Shown piece by piece: positions 26,063 to 34,728 of a stretch of 38,394 nt of DNA. Position 1 is the first letter of the stretch. Each line of letters begins with the position of its first letter. This DNA comes from Parcubacteria group bacterium. Its GTDB lineage: Bacteria > Patescibacteriota > Minisyncoccia > Phycocordibacterales > UBA2135. The stretch covers positions 1-38,394 of the forward strand of contig JACPBB010000003.1 of the NCBI GenBank assembly GCA_016180525.1, given 5' to 3'. A program made the translations under genes and the position numbers. The notes beneath the pieces were generated by a model, which did not search any database, was not told where the DNA came from, and saw only the letters and a list, made by a program, of their open reading frames with translations.

Positions 26063-26087
26063 CCCCCGATATAAATCGGGGGTTTTA
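26063..26087. terminator. Bidirectional terminator between the protease gene and uvrB
   Basis: CCCCCGAT (26063-26070) pairs with ATCGGGGG (26075-26082). TTTTAAAT follows on the plus strand, and TGTTTTTT follows on the minus strand. It lies between two converging stops 51 nt apart. Confidence 0.85.
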
Positions 26088-26089
26088 AA

Positions 26090-28129
26090 TTATCTATCCA
26101 ATCTTTTTTTAAGAGCATTAATTTCATCTCGTAGTAATGCCGCCGTTTCAAAATCTAAGATCTTCACAGCTTCGTTCATTTGCTGTTCTTTTTCCTTAAT
26201 AAGTTTTTTGGGATTTTTTTCAAATAATTTTTTATCAATAGTTAGAAGAGCTTTCACTGCTTTATCGTGCTCACTTCGCAATTCTTCGGTAATATCTTTA
26301 ATATTTTTTATAATTGTCTTCGGGGTAATGCCGTGTTTTTTGTTATGCGCAAGTTGAAGTTTTCTGCGCCTGTTTGTCTCATCAATCGCTTTTTTCATAG
26401 AGCCGGTTTCCGTATCGGCATATAAAATAACTCTTCCGGCAGTATTTCTCGCAGCTCTGCCAATTGTCTGGATAAGAGATGTTTCCGACCGTAAAAAACC
26501 TTCTTTGTCAGCGTCAAGAATTGCCACGAGTTCTACTTCAGGTAAATCAAGTCCTTCACGCAAAAGATTGACCCCCACTAAACAATCAAATTTCCCTTTT
26601 CTGAAATCAGTGAGAATGGTGATACGGTCCATAGTCTTTACATCACTATGCACATATTCAGCTTTTACTCCCTTTTCTTTTAAATATTCACTCAAATCCT
26701 CTGCCATTTTTTTAGTAAGTGTCGTTACCAGCGTTCTCCTGCCAGCTTTTGTAACTTTTTCCGCCTCTTCAATAAAATCAGCAATTTGCCCGCCTTGCTT
26801 CGGCGAGTCTCCGCGAGTCGAGGCGGGTCCCTTATATTTTCCACCTTCCGTAATGGGTTTTACAATAATTTCAGGGTCAACAAGTCCCGTCGGACGTATA
26901 ACCTGTTCCACAATGTTTTTACCTGATTTTTCATACTCGTATTCCCCCGGTGTTGCGGAAGTGTATAATACCTGTCCAACTTTTTCTTCAAATTCAGAAA
27001 ACATAAGCGGCCGATTGTCCACCGCGGATGGAAGCCGAAATCCGTGCTCCACAAGCGTTTTTTTTCGCGAGCGATCTCCCGCGTACATTCCTGCAATTTG
27101 TGGAACAGTCACGTGAGACTCGTCTATAACTGTAAGAAAATTTTTGGGGAAATAAGATAATAGCGTATACGGAGGCTCTCCGGATTTACGTCCATCAAAA
27201 TGGCGAGAATAATTTTCTATGCCGTTACAATAGCCAATTTCACGAATAAGCGCCAAGTCATGATTTGTGCGGCGCTTTAACCGTTCCACCTCAAGAATTT
27301 TCCCTTCTTTTTTTAATTTTATAAGCTGGCGCGCTAATTCTTTTTTTATATCTGCCATTGCACGCTTACGCTCCTCTTCCGGAGTAATAAAATGTTTTGC
27401 GGGATATAAAAACAACATTTTCACCTCATCTACAATCCGCCTTGATATCGCGTCAATTTTCAACACGTGCGACATTCGACGTCCAACAATTTTAATTTGA
27501 TAGATAATGCGCTCATTGACCGGCATTATTTCAACGGTATTCCCAATAGCACGGAATTTACCCGGAGTAAGGTCCGCATTTGTGCGTTCAAAATGAACCC
27601 CTATAAGTCGGCGTATGAATTCGGCTCTGTCAATAAGAGCCCCTGTAGAAATTTTAAGATGTACTTTTTCATATTCAATAGGACTTCCGAGTCCGTAAAT
27701 ACACGAAACCGATGCGACAACAATAACATCGCTCCGCGTAAGGAGAGACTGTGTCGTAGCGTGGCGAAGGCGATCAATTTCTTCGTTTATCATTGCCTCT
27801 TTTTCAATATAAGTATCCGTGATTGGCATATATGCTTCCGGTTGATAATAGTCATAATATGAAACAAAATAGTGCACTGCGTTATCGGGAAAAAATTCAC
27901 GATATTCCTGCGCGAGCTGCGCGGCAAGCGTTTTATTGTGCGCAATGACCAGTGTCGGTCTTTGAACTTTTTCAATGACATTCGCAACTGTAAATGTTTT
28001 TCCAGACCCCGTTACGCCCAAAAGCGTCTGGTGCCGTTCACCTCTTTTTAATCCAGTCACTAATTTTTTAATGGCTTGCGGCTGATCCCCAGCGGGACGA
28101 TGTGTTGATTTTATTTTAAATGCATTCAT
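26090..28129 (-). CDS. uvrB: Excinuclease ABC subunit B
   Basis: UvrB verifies damage after loading by UvrA and recruits UvrC. The 679 residues (from the ATG at 28129) show Walker A LLGVTGSGKTFT, the beta-hairpin YYDYYQPEAYMP, helicase motifs through LVATLTKKMAEDL-like and IQTIGRAARN segments, and the C-terminal UVR helix pair that contacts UvrC. I chose ATG 28129 because families begin shortly before the STHRPAGDQP segment. A longer frame to 28186 overlaps a hairpin and is unlikely. Between the KPITEGGKYK and GQIADFIEEA segments lies an insertion of about 15-20 residues coded by a GC-rich palindrome (26789-26827). trxB is directly upstream. Confidence 0.95.
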   Translation of the reverse strand: MNAFKIKSTHRPAGDQPQAIKKLVTGLKRGERHQTLLGVTGSGKTFTVANVIEKVQRPTLVIAHNKTLAAQLAQEYREFFPDNAVHYFVSYYDYYQPEAYMPITDTYIEKEAMINEEIDRLRHATTQSLLTRSDVIVVASVSCIYGLGSPIEYEKVHLKISTGALIDRAEFIRRLIGVHFERTNADLTPGKFRAIGNTVEIMPVNERIIYQIKIVGRRMSHVLKIDAISRRIVDEVKMLFLYPAKHFITPEEERKRAMADIKKELARQLIKLKKEGKILEVERLKRRTNHDLALIREIGYCNGIENYSRHFDGRKSGEPPYTLLSYFPKNFLTVIDESHVTVPQIAGMYAGDRSRKKTLVEHGFRLPSAVDNRPLMFSEFEEKVGQVLYTSATPGEYEYEKSGKNIVEQVIRPTGLVDPEIIVKPITEGGKYKGPASTRGDSPKQGGQIADFIEEAEKVTKAGRRTLVTTLTKKMAEDLSEYLKEKGVKAEYVHSDVKTMDRITILTDFRKGKFDCLVGVNLLREGLDLPEVELVAILDADKEGFLRSETSLIQTIGRAARNTAGRVILYADTETGSMKKAIDETNRRRKLQLAHNKKHGITPKTIIKNIKDITEELRSEHDKAVKALLTIDKKLFEKNPKKLIKEKEQQMNEAVKILDFETAALLRDEINALKKRLDR
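26786..26827. repeat. GC-rich palindromic element inside uvrB
   Basis: CCCGCCT (26789-26795) pairs with AGGCGGG (26821-26827). The left arm TTGCCCGCCTTGCTTCGG (26786-26803) differs from the uvrC element arm (TTGCCCGCCCCGCTTCGC) at three of 18 positions. In frame it encodes about KGPASTRGDSPKQGG, a low-complexity loop absent from ordinary UvrB proteins. Confidence 0.65.
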
Positions 28130-28186
28130 TGACATATGGTAAAAACGGGCCACATAAACGCCCGCTACAATCATATTTTTTAGCAA

Positions 28187-29143
28187 TTATTTGTCAATTA
28201 TTTGCGCATGAAATTCACACGCGTTAGCGCCATGCGTTTTTACGTCTTCATACGCGGAGGTTGCCGCGACTGTTCCCATTGCCGCTGCCGTAATGTCTTG
28301 CTTGAATCTCCCAAAATGATTCACCGTGTCCCCTGCAGCGAAAAATCCGTCAATATTTGTTTTCATCATACTGTCAACTTTTATGTATCCCTTTTCATCA
28401 AGTTCCACGCCGATTGATTGAGGAAGTGCGACATTTGGCTTAAACCCAATTTCAACAAAAAGACCGTCAACCAGGAGTTCACCCGAGCCCTTAAACGGCC
28501 TTGTCAGAATAATTTTCTCAAGTTTTTTATCTCCAACAATTTCTTTCACTTGCGTCTCCGTTAAAACTTCTATTTTATCCCCCTTCTCTTTTAAATGCTC
28601 TAAGTTAATGGGCTCCGCGTGAATATCTTTTTCCATCGTAATCAGATACGCTTTTTTAAAATATTCCGCACCAAGATTAAGCGATTTAACAGAAGAGTCT
28701 CCCCCGCCCACCATTGCAATTGTTTTATCGGTGTAAATTGGCCCGTCACATGTCATACAATAATGCACGCCTCGCCCGGTAAGCGCGTCTTCGTTGGCAA
28801 GTCCCAAGCGTCTATGTTCCGCGCCGCCTGCAAATATGACTGCTTTTGATTGAAATAATTCTTTTTCAGTTTGAATAGAAAAACAATGCCCCTCACGTTT
28901 AATATTCTTTACAAATCCGTCTTTAAATTCAGCACCAACTTTTTTCCCTTGCTCTTTCATGGTTTTCATGAGTTCATATCCGTCAATTGGCATTACTCCG
29001 GGATAATTTGCTATCTCACCTGCTTTTGAGGTTTCGCCTCCAAACTCCCCTTCTATAAGAAGCGTTTTCATCCTATAGCGACCCGCGTAAATGCTTGCGG
29101 CAAGCCCCGCCGCGCCAGAACCAATAATTATAAGGTCGTACAT
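28187..29143 (-). CDS. trxB: Thioredoxin reductase
   Basis: TrxB uses NADPH and FAD to reduce thioredoxin, the reducing power for cytoplasmic thiols and, through CcdA-like proteins, for the envelope. The 318 residues show the FAD motif IIGSGAAGLAASIYAGR (7-22), the redox pair CMTC (Cys129 and Cys132) in HYCMTCDGP, the NADPH motif VGGGDSSVKSL and the C-terminal FAAGDTVNHFGRFKQDITAAAMG FAD-contact region. The length is normal. The two catalytic cysteines are intact. The stop is 57 nt upstream of the chosen uvrB start. Its likely partner in this window is the CcdA-like protein at 4728-5435. Confidence 0.95.
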   Translation of the reverse strand: MYDLIIIGSGAAGLAASIYAGRYRMKTLLIEGEFGGETSKAGEIANYPGVMPIDGYELMKTMKEQGKKVGAEFKDGFVKNIKREGHCFSIQTEKELFQSKAVIFAGGAEHRRLGLANEDALTGRGVHYCMTCDGPIYTDKTIAMVGGGDSSVKSLNLGAEYFKKAYLITMEKDIHAEPINLEHLKEKGDKIEVLTETQVKEIVGDKKLEKIILTRPFKGSGELLVDGLFVEIGFKPNVALPQSIGVELDEKGYIKVDSMMKTNIDGFFAAGDTVNHFGRFKQDITAAAMGTVAATSAYEDVKTHGANACEFHAQIIDK

Positions 29144-29205
29144 AATGTATAAGTATAAGGTATTTAGTATAAAGTATGAAATATATATTTTAAAAAATGT
29201 GGATT
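29144..29205. repeat. AT-rich degenerate repeat between pgsA and trxB
   Basis: The word GTATAAGTATAAGGTATTTAGTATAAAGTATG is a run of imperfect copies of AGTATAAGGT. It has no coding frame. It is one of several short AT-rich repeats in the intergenic spaces of this window. Confidence 0.4.
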
Positions 29206-29210
29206 AAAAA

Positions 29211-29230
29211 AACCACCTCAATTGGTGGTT
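29211..29230 (-). terminator. Terminator after pgsA
   Basis: AACCACC (29211-29217) pairs with GGTGGTT (29224-29230), followed on the minus strand by seven T residues. The loop includes the pgsA stop. Confidence 0.85.
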
Positions 29231-29784
29231 TTGTTTCTAAAAGTAAGAATTGTATAGTGAACTCCGGTAAAAACGGTAAGCGCCGTCATGATAGTAGTAA
29301 AATTAACATAATACCAGGAAGAAACATTCCATAGGTTAACCGCTGGAATATACATCTCTAGAAGAATTGTTGTGAGAATGAATATAAACAAGAGCGCAGT
29401 CTTCCATTTAGCAATACGTGTAGTGGTCACATTTTTATTCCAGCACGTACGCAAGGTGGCAACCCATAACTCTCTCGTTATCATGACCAAAATAAGCCAC
29501 GTCGGAACCGCCAGCGCGTACAATATCCAGATTGAAAAAAGTTTGTCCGCAAGTGGGTCAAGTAACGCGCCGATGCTTGAAGTTTCTTTATTTTTGCGAG
29601 CCAGATACCCGTCAAGAAAATCAGTAACTGCGGCATATAAACATAAGACAAGCGCGGCTGCGTAATAATAAAATCCGTTTTCGCTTTCTTTTGCTTCAAA
29701 CAGTAATAACCCCGCGGGAACCGTTACCGCGATTCGTGAAAGAGTAAGTATGTTAGGCGTCTTTAAAAGAGCTCTATATTCCAT
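29218..29784 (-). CDS. pgsA: CDP-alcohol phosphatidyltransferase (phosphatidylglycerophosphate synthase-like)
   Basis: PgsA transfers a phosphatidyl group from CDP-diacylglycerol to glycerol 3-phosphate, a membrane step toward phosphatidylglycerol. The 188 residues have several membrane helices, and the CDP-alcohol motif is complete: DFLDGYLARKN...GALLDPLADK (about 55-82), with all four metal-binding aspartates. The N-terminal LKTPNILTLSRI and the following helix are typical of PgsA. The partner substrate could be another alcohol, so the gene symbol is likely but not certain. It is a single-gene unit ending in a strong terminator. Confidence 0.88.
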   Translation of the reverse strand: MEYRALLKTPNILTLSRIAVTVPAGLLLFEAKESENGFYYYAAALVLCLYAAVTDFLDGYLARKNKETSSIGALLDPLADKLFSIWILYALAVPTWLILVMITRELWVATLRTCWNKNVTTTRIAKWKTALLFIFILTTILLEMYIPAVNLWNVSSWYYVNFTTIMTALTVFTGVHYTILTFRNKTTN

Positions 29785-29919
29785 CTAAAATCCCCTAGAC
29801 TCTCTCTTTATAATTAAGCAAAATAATACATAACCGTCAAATTCGTAAAAAATATATATTGACATATTTTTAAGGAGGAATAGGCTACAAACAGAATCTC
29901 AAAGAGCGGAGGAGGCAGC

Positions 29920-31029
29920 ATGAACATATTTGAACACCCAAGTTTCAAGCGGCATGAGCGCATTTCACACTTTTATGACGAAGAAACGGGGTTAAAAAGC
30001 GTCATTGCAATTCATAACACTAATTTGGGGCCAGCACTTGGTGGATTACGAATGACTTCCGGAGATATTCTCGGACAGGCACTTCGCCTTTCACGGGGAA
30101 TGACATACAAAAGCGCTCTTGCAAAACTCCCCCTTGGCGGGGGTAAGGCGGTCATTTTGGGCGACCCAAAAGTTGACAAGACTGAACGGCTTCTTCGTGC
30201 ATTCGCGCGTGCGCTGTTTACCCTTGAGGGGCTTTACATCAGTGGCGAGGACAGCGGCATCAATGTGGATAATGTTGAGGTCATCGCCAATGAAATTGAG
30301 AAGCTCTCAAGGGGTACGCCATTTGAAGGACATCCTTTTATTGTCGGCAGAAAGAAAGAATCAGGCGGAAGCGGCAACCCCGCGCCGTACACTGCACACG
30401 GTGTGCGAGCGGCAATTAAATCAGCGCTTCAATTCGTATACGGCGATGACCGCATAGAAGGACGCGTGTTTGGTATTCCGGGACTTGGTGGAAGCGTCGG
30501 GCGTAATCTCGCACGCAGACTCCTTGAGGATGGCGGCATTGTTGTGGGAACCGAGGTTGTCCCCGATAATTTGGAGAGCGTGCTCGCTGAACTGGATCAG
30601 TGGAGACAGAAAATTACCGCCTTGAAAGACCCTGACGCTATATTTGGAACAAAGATGGATGTATTCTGCCCGTGTCGAACAGCGGGAGAAATACTTAATG
30701 AGGAGACAATTCCACGCCTGCTATGTAAAATCGTTGTAGGAGCAACAAACAATCAGCTCGCCGATGAACAAAATGACTCATTTCGTCTTCATAATCGGCA
30801 CATTCTTTATGTGCCGGATTATGTCGCAAACGCCGGCGGACTCATTGCCGTTGCAGAGGAATATTTCAGCAAGAAAGAAGGTCGGCCATATAATTCAGAA
30901 TGGGTGTACCAGCACGTTGCCGGAATTGGTAATACCGTAATGGAAATTCTGGAGAGAAGCGGTGACTCAATTCCTCCCGGTATCACGGCGAACCAGATTG
31001 GTAAAGAACGCGTGCTCAGTGCCGCCTGA
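29920..31029 (+). CDS. Leu/Glu/Phe/Val dehydrogenase-family enzyme
   Basis: NAD-dependent enzymes of this family remove the amino group of an amino acid to give a 2-oxo acid and ammonia. The 369 residues show GPALGGLRM (37-45), the catalytic-lysine regions MTYKSAL (Lys64) and LGGGKAVI (Lys76), SGEDSG with the second catalytic acid, and the nucleotide-binding motif GIPGLGGSVGRNLARRL. The length and the domain order fit leucine dehydrogenase better than glutamate dehydrogenase. The substrate cannot be settled. AGGAGG before the ATG is a perfect ribosome binding site. It begins a plus-strand series with an aminotransferase and an amidino-group hydrolase, suggesting a role in amino-acid catabolism. 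Confidence 0.88.
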   Translation: MNIFEHPSFKRHERISHFYDEETGLKSVIAIHNTNLGPALGGLRMTSGDILGQALRLSRGMTYKSALAKLPLGGGKAVILGDPKVDKTERLLRAFARALFTLEGLYISGEDSGINVDNVEVIANEIEKLSRGTPFEGHPFIVGRKKESGGSGNPAPYTAHGVRAAIKSALQFVYGDDRIEGRVFGIPGLGGSVGRNLARRLLEDGGIVVGTEVVPDNLESVLAELDQWRQKITALKDPDAIFGTKMDVFCPCRTAGEILNEETIPRLLCKIVVGATNNQLADEQNDSFRLHNRHILYVPDYVANAGGLIAVAEEYFSKKEGRPYNSEWVYQHVAGIGNTVMEILERSGDSIPPGITANQIGKERVLSAA

Positions 31030-31044
31030 AACTGCATATGTAAT

Positions 31045-31070
31045 AACCCGGAAATTTTTCCGGGTTTTTT
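31045..31070 (+). terminator. Terminator after the dehydrogenase gene
   Basis: AACCCGGA (31045-31052) pairs with TCCGGGTT (31059-31066), followed by a T6 run. Confidence 0.85.
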
Positions 31071-31151
31071 AACAAAATTAGAAAAGAGAACTAGTCAACA
31101 TCAGGTGTCGCATGGTTGAATAAATGAAGCTGATTTGTTACTCTATTCTTT

Positions 31152-32486
31152 ATGTTTGTAGATATAAAAGGATTACCCGACAATCCAACAATAGATGGGA
31201 TTGATTTCTCAAAACTTTCTGCCGAGGACCATAAAAAAATGGTTGCGAAACATGCCCCTCATAATTACTACCAGATTCCCGGATGGGTTGTAATTGGACG
31301 TGGGCAAAATGACTGGACACTGCGCATTAAACGAACGAAAGAGGGAAAAGAAGAAGAAAAGAGAGTTCTTGATTTTCAAACAATGTACTCAACTCTCAAT
31401 GCGGGTATTTTAAACGAGCGCGTTAAAAAAACAGTTATAGAATTTTTAGAAAAAGGGCACACGCCGGCTATCCCACGCGCGATTGATCATCTTTTCCATG
31501 CTCCGGCGCTTGAAGCAATCAGAAAACTTACCGGAATGGATATGATACTTATGAAATCAGGTGGTGCTGAAACGGTTGAAACCGCGTGCAGTATCGCGTT
31601 TCAATACTGGAAACATAAAAACCAGAAAGAGTCACGCGATACTGAAGAAATGTTTCCTTACATTATTTCTGCAAAAAATAACTTCCACGGAAGAACTCGT
31701 ATGTCCCGCTCACTTTCAACGAGCGACTCATCTCGAAAAAATATTGGTCCGCTTATTGCAAATGTTATCCATGTTCCGTTTAATGACACTGCGGCAATCA
31801 CAGAAGCAATAGAGCATAATGAAGGAGAAGTCGCGGCGGTTATTTTAGAACCCATTCAGGGCGAGGGAGGCGTGCGAGTACCAGATGGAACATATCTTAA
31901 GGAAGTAGAGTCTCTGTGTCATAAAAATAATGTGTTATTTATTCTTGATGAAATACAAACAGGATTTGGAAGAGCCGGCGCGGATTTTGCATTTGAGTAT
32001 TATAAAGTAAAACCGGATTTGCTCTGCGCAGGTAAGGCGGCGGGGGGAGGGATCGTGCCCGTATCGTTTGTCGCCGGGAAAAAAGAAGTCATGTCGGTTA
32101 TTAAACCAGGAACAGAGGGGGCAACGTGGAGCGCGACTCCAATTCAATGCCTTGCGGTCATGCTTGCAATAAAAGAACTCTCTGATAATAAACTTTCAGA
32201 GCAATCGGCTGAAAAAGGAGCCTACGCCCTTGCTCTTCTTAAAAAATTGCAAGAAAAATATCCTGATGTTATTACTGACATTCGTGGAAAGGGGCTGTTT
32301 ATTGGAGTAGACACCATCTATGACGGCAAAAAATTATCAGCCGCGCTCCTTGAAGAAGGTTTGTGGGCAAAAGAGACTGGAGAAGACGGAAAAACACTTC
32401 GTCTCTCTCCCCCACTTATTATTCCTGAAGGAGAATTAGACCGTGCCGTCTCTATTTTTGAAAAAGCATTACTGCGTCTCGCGTAA
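31152..32486 (+). CDS. Class III aminotransferase, ornithine-aminotransferase-like
   Basis: PLP enzymes of this class move a terminal amino group to 2-oxoglutarate. The 444 residues show LMKSGGAETVETA near residue 140, NNFHGRT, the segment IQGEGGVRVPD, LDEIQTGFGRAG (265-276) and the PLP lysine in LLCAGKAAGGG (Lys295), the layout of ornithine aminotransferase and its relatives. Ornithine to glutamate 5-semialdehyde is the favoured reaction. Acetylornithine, 4-aminobutyrate or a diamine are alternatives. The N terminus has about 80 residues before the first family motif. No ribosome binding site is visible. It lies between the dehydrogenase and amidino-hydrolase genes, on the same strand but with terminators between them. 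Confidence 0.85.
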   Translation: MFVDIKGLPDNPTIDGIDFSKLSAEDHKKMVAKHAPHNYYQIPGWVVIGRGQNDWTLRIKRTKEGKEEEKRVLDFQTMYSTLNAGILNERVKKTVIEFLEKGHTPAIPRAIDHLFHAPALEAIRKLTGMDMILMKSGGAETVETACSIAFQYWKHKNQKESRDTEEMFPYIISAKNNFHGRTRMSRSLSTSDSSRKNIGPLIANVIHVPFNDTAAITEAIEHNEGEVAAVILEPIQGEGGVRVPDGTYLKEVESLCHKNNVLFILDEIQTGFGRAGADFAFEYYKVKPDLLCAGKAAGGGIVPVSFVAGKKEVMSVIKPGTEGATWSATPIQCLAVMLAIKELSDNKLSEQSAEKGAYALALLKKLQEKYPDVITDIRGKGLFIGVDTIYDGKKLSAALLEEGLWAKETGEDGKTLRLSPPLIIPEGELDRAVSIFEKALLRLA

Positions 32487-32490
32487 ACAC

Positions 32491-32529
32491 AAACATAAAA
32501 ACAGCCCTTTGGGGGCTGTTTTTATGTTT
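32491..32529 (+). terminator. Terminator after the aminotransferase gene
   Basis: A near-perfect long stem runs from AAACATAAAAACAGCCC to its complement, with TTTTT inside the 3' arm. It begins 4 nt after the stop. This arrangement works in both directions. Confidence 0.8.
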
Positions 32530-32557
32530 GTAATATTTGCTTTAATTAAGGTATAAT
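32528..32557 (+). promoter_or_regulatory. Probable promoter of the amidino-hydrolase gene
   Basis: TTGTAA (32528-32533), an 18-nt spacer and a perfect TATAAT (32552-32557). The leader before the ATG at 32590 would be about 25 nt. Confidence 0.6.
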
Positions 32558-32589
32558 CCGGAATAGAAATAAAACATTAGGTTTATACT

Positions 32590-33585
32590 ATGCAAGTTTT
32601 AATGATTCAACCAACATATCTTAATGTAACAGAAAAAGACAAACATGGGAACCTTCATATGGACCCTGATAATAAACCAAATTTACCCAAAGCAATTCCT
32701 CAGTGGAAGCGGCTAGCCGAAGGGGCGTACATCATGCTCGGTGTTGTTGGTCATTTCATGAATCCAGTACCCGGATTGCCAGATATGACATTTACCGCAA
32801 ACGGAGCATTTACGTTTATTGGAAAAGATGGGCGTAAATATATGATACGAAGCAAGTTCAGGCCGGAGCGCCGCAAAGGAGAAGAGAGATATTTTGAATC
32901 ATATTTCATGCACACATTGCACTATGCTGTCATAAACATTTGGACGGACGAGTACGGCACTAAAAATAAAAACCCTATCTATTTTGAAGGAGCAGGAGAT
33001 GCAATACCGTTTGGAGACGCGATACTTATGGGATATGGATTCCGCACTTCATATGGTATGGCGCGTGAATTGCGAGCCATTAGCGGCAAAAGAGTCATTC
33101 CGTTAAAATTACAAAAAGGAGACGAGGGAGATAAAATTTTGTATCACCTGGACACGACAATGATTGTGATAGACGATCCTCTCGAGAAAATAATTATTGC
33201 TTATAAACACGCTTTTTCAAAATACTCATGGAACTGCCTCGTGCGTGAAGTAAAACGTCAAAAAGGAACTCTGATAGAAGCATCATACGGAGACGCCGCA
33301 GGGCTTGCGTTAAATGCAGTTGTCATACCAACAAAAGAAATTATTTTGAATGAGACGCACGCCCAAAAAGATCCTCTTTTGTACAGCCATTTTCAAAACA
33401 TAAAGGCGGCAATAAAAGATAAGGAAAAGAATTTCAAAGGTGTGATTATAACATCAGATACAGCAAGCCAAGAACTACTCAATATCATAAACAACCTTGG
33501 GTACTATCCGCTCACTCTCCCCCTCGGAGAATTTTTAAAGTCGGGTGGAGGAGCATTCTGTCTTACTAAAATATTGTGTGATTAA
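32590..33585 (+). CDS. Guanidino-group-modifying enzyme (DDAH / arginine dihydrolase-like)
   Basis: Members of this superfamily hydrolyse or transfer amidino groups through a cysteine. The 331 residues show the order PDMTFTANGAF (64-74), FEGAGDAIPFG (132-142), YHLDTTM with His186 and the C-terminal nucleophile in SGGGAFCLTK (Cys324). The Asn in the FTAN motif (position 71), where deiminases mostly carry an Asp or Arg-Asp, recalls arginine dihydrolases such as ArgZ/AgrE that give ornithine, two ammonia and CO2. This comparison is from memory. Dimethylarginine hydrolase or ordinary deiminase remain possible. The gene follows an ornithine-type aminotransferase, which fits an ornithine-producing activity. 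Confidence 0.78.
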   Translation: MQVLMIQPTYLNVTEKDKHGNLHMDPDNKPNLPKAIPQWKRLAEGAYIMLGVVGHFMNPVPGLPDMTFTANGAFTFIGKDGRKYMIRSKFRPERRKGEERYFESYFMHTLHYAVINIWTDEYGTKNKNPIYFEGAGDAIPFGDAILMGYGFRTSYGMARELRAISGKRVIPLKLQKGDEGDKILYHLDTTMIVIDDPLEKIIIAYKHAFSKYSWNCLVREVKRQKGTLIEASYGDAAGLALNAVVIPTKEIILNETHAQKDPLLYSHFQNIKAAIKDKEKNFKGVIITSDTASQELLNIINNLGYYPLTLPLGEFLKSGGGAFCLTKILCD

Positions 33586-33595
33586 ATATATTACA

Positions 33596-33629
33596 AACCC
33601 CCTCACTCTCTGCGAGTGATGGGGTTCTT
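33596..33629 (+). terminator. Terminator after the amidino-hydrolase gene
   Basis: AACCCC (33596-33601) and GGGGTT (33621-33626) close a longer stem with one bulge (TCACTC/GAGTGA), followed by CTTTATG. The T run is short. Confidence 0.65.
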
Positions 33630-33649
33630 TATGTAATGAAAAGTCAGCC

Positions 33650-34111
33650 TTATTCTTGTACTAAAGACCAAACTCCTCCTACTCCATGCCCAAATACATC
33701 ACCTGGCTTTTTGTCTTGCGAGTAATAATACAACAATTTTCCATTCCACGTGTACTGAAGAGATTGCGCGTCATTATTCTGCACGACCCCCAGCAATCCG
33801 TCGCCCTGTGAAACGGCCTTATCGGCAACGTACGGAGGCCAATTCACCAAGCATTCCCCAACGCAATCTTTTTTTGTTGTTACATACAAAGTCTTTCCGG
33901 AGGCGTCAGTTAAATAATTTCCGAGCTGCGGGTGCCCGGCAAGGGAAACCGGTTGTATTCCTGATTCGTTGGCTGTCAAAGTAACGTTATCCTTTAACCC
34001 AAGCCCTTTTTGTAAAGCTGTCGTAACTGAATTATCAGCTCCCGCAACCCAAAATATCCACAACACAACGCCAATAGCAATAAAGGTTACAATTGTTTTT
34101 TTAGTGTCCAT
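33650..34111 (-). CDS. Secreted-repeat (lipoprotein_15-type) protein
   Basis: The 153 residues start with a membrane-anchoring or signal segment (TIVTFIAIGVVLWIFWVAG, 6-24). The rest contains two copies of the secreted repeat of unknown function (Pfam lipoprotein_15, COG4315). The first has the segment YLTDASGKTLYVTTKKDCVGECLVNWPP, with a probable disulfide between its two cysteines. The second ends YYYSQDKKPGDVFGHGVGGVWSL. Proteins of this family are exported and of unknown function. There is no lipobox cysteine, so the N-terminal segment probably acts as an uncleaved anchor. Confidence 0.82.
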   Translation of the reverse strand: MDTKKTIVTFIAIGVVLWIFWVAGADNSVTTALQKGLGLKDNVTLTANESGIQPVSLAGHPQLGNYLTDASGKTLYVTTKKDCVGECLVNWPPYVADKAVSQGDGLLGVVQNNDAQSLQYTWNGKLLYYYSQDKKPGDVFGHGVGGVWSLVQE

Positions 34112-34153
34112 ATAATTAATACAGAATTATGAATTATGAATCGACCTGATCTT

Positions 34154-34252
34154 TTAAGATTTCAAAAAAATGTTTAATACGGTAATTAAGGTGCTAAAAA
34201 ACCCTGAAATAAGAGCAATTATAACTGGTCTGTCGTGATACCATTTACGCAT
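34154..34252 (-). CDS. Possible 32-residue single-pass membrane peptide
   Basis: ATG at 34252 opens MRKWYHDRPVIIALISGFFS, then a hydrophobic stretch to a C-terminal FLKS and TAA. A positively charged N terminus followed by about 20 hydrophobic residues suits a one-helix membrane peptide. There is no ribosome binding site and no homology I can name. It may be a chance frame. Confidence 0.35.
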   Translation of the reverse strand: MRKWYHDRPVIIALISGFFSTLITVLNIFLKS

Positions 34253-34255
34253 GTT

Positions 34256-34330
34256 AAAGATTTAAGATTGAAGATATAAGATTTATGTTTTAAACAAATT
34301 TGAAATCGTAAATCTGAAATCTGAAATTTT
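34256..34330. repeat. AT-rich degenerate repeat
   Basis: Variations on AAGATTTAAGATT, AAATCTGAAATCTGAAATTT fill the gap between the DoxX gene and the gene at 34154. The same wording occurs inside uvrC at 19655-19700. Confidence 0.55.
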
Positions 34331-34332
34331 AT

Positions 34333-34728
34333 CTATAGTAATCCTGCGAGGGAAAACATCCACGGTGCCGGAACAAAAAGAAACGCAAGAGCGCCGCCAA
34401 GTAACGCAAGATTTTTCATAAACATAATCATATCCATCATTTTCGCGTTCGGGTCTTCAATTTTCCAAAAATTATGCATCACAAAAGTAACTATTACTAA
34501 AAATACAGCGAGCAACAAAACAGCCCACTCAACATAAACACCGAGCAAAATCCCAAGTCCTCCCAAAAGAATCACGACTCCAGAGCCCAAAACGGCAAGC
34601 TTGGGAGCAGGGACCCCTTTTGACGCAGTGTAGCCGGTCATCATTTCGCTTTTCGTGAAATGATTTATTCCATTTATAATAAAAAATCCTCCAAATAAAA
34701 TTCGCGCTATTAAAAAAATAATTTCCAT
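34333..34728 (-). CDS. DoxX family membrane protein
   Basis: The 131 residues form four membrane helices with the family opening ARILFGGFFIINGINHF and a following GVPAPKLAVLGSGVVILLGGLGILLG segment. DoxX proteins are widespread inner-membrane proteins often connected to thiol redox or oxidative stress. The exact role is not settled. The start ATG at 34728 has no strong ribosome binding site. A 312-nt gene-free stretch lies upstream. Confidence 0.85.
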   Translation of the reverse strand: MEIIFLIARILFGGFFIINGINHFTKSEMMTGYTASKGVPAPKLAVLGSGVVILLGGLGILLGVYVEWAVLLLAVFLVIVTFVMHNFWKIEDPNAKMMDMIMFMKNLALLGGALAFLFVPAPWMFSLAGLL

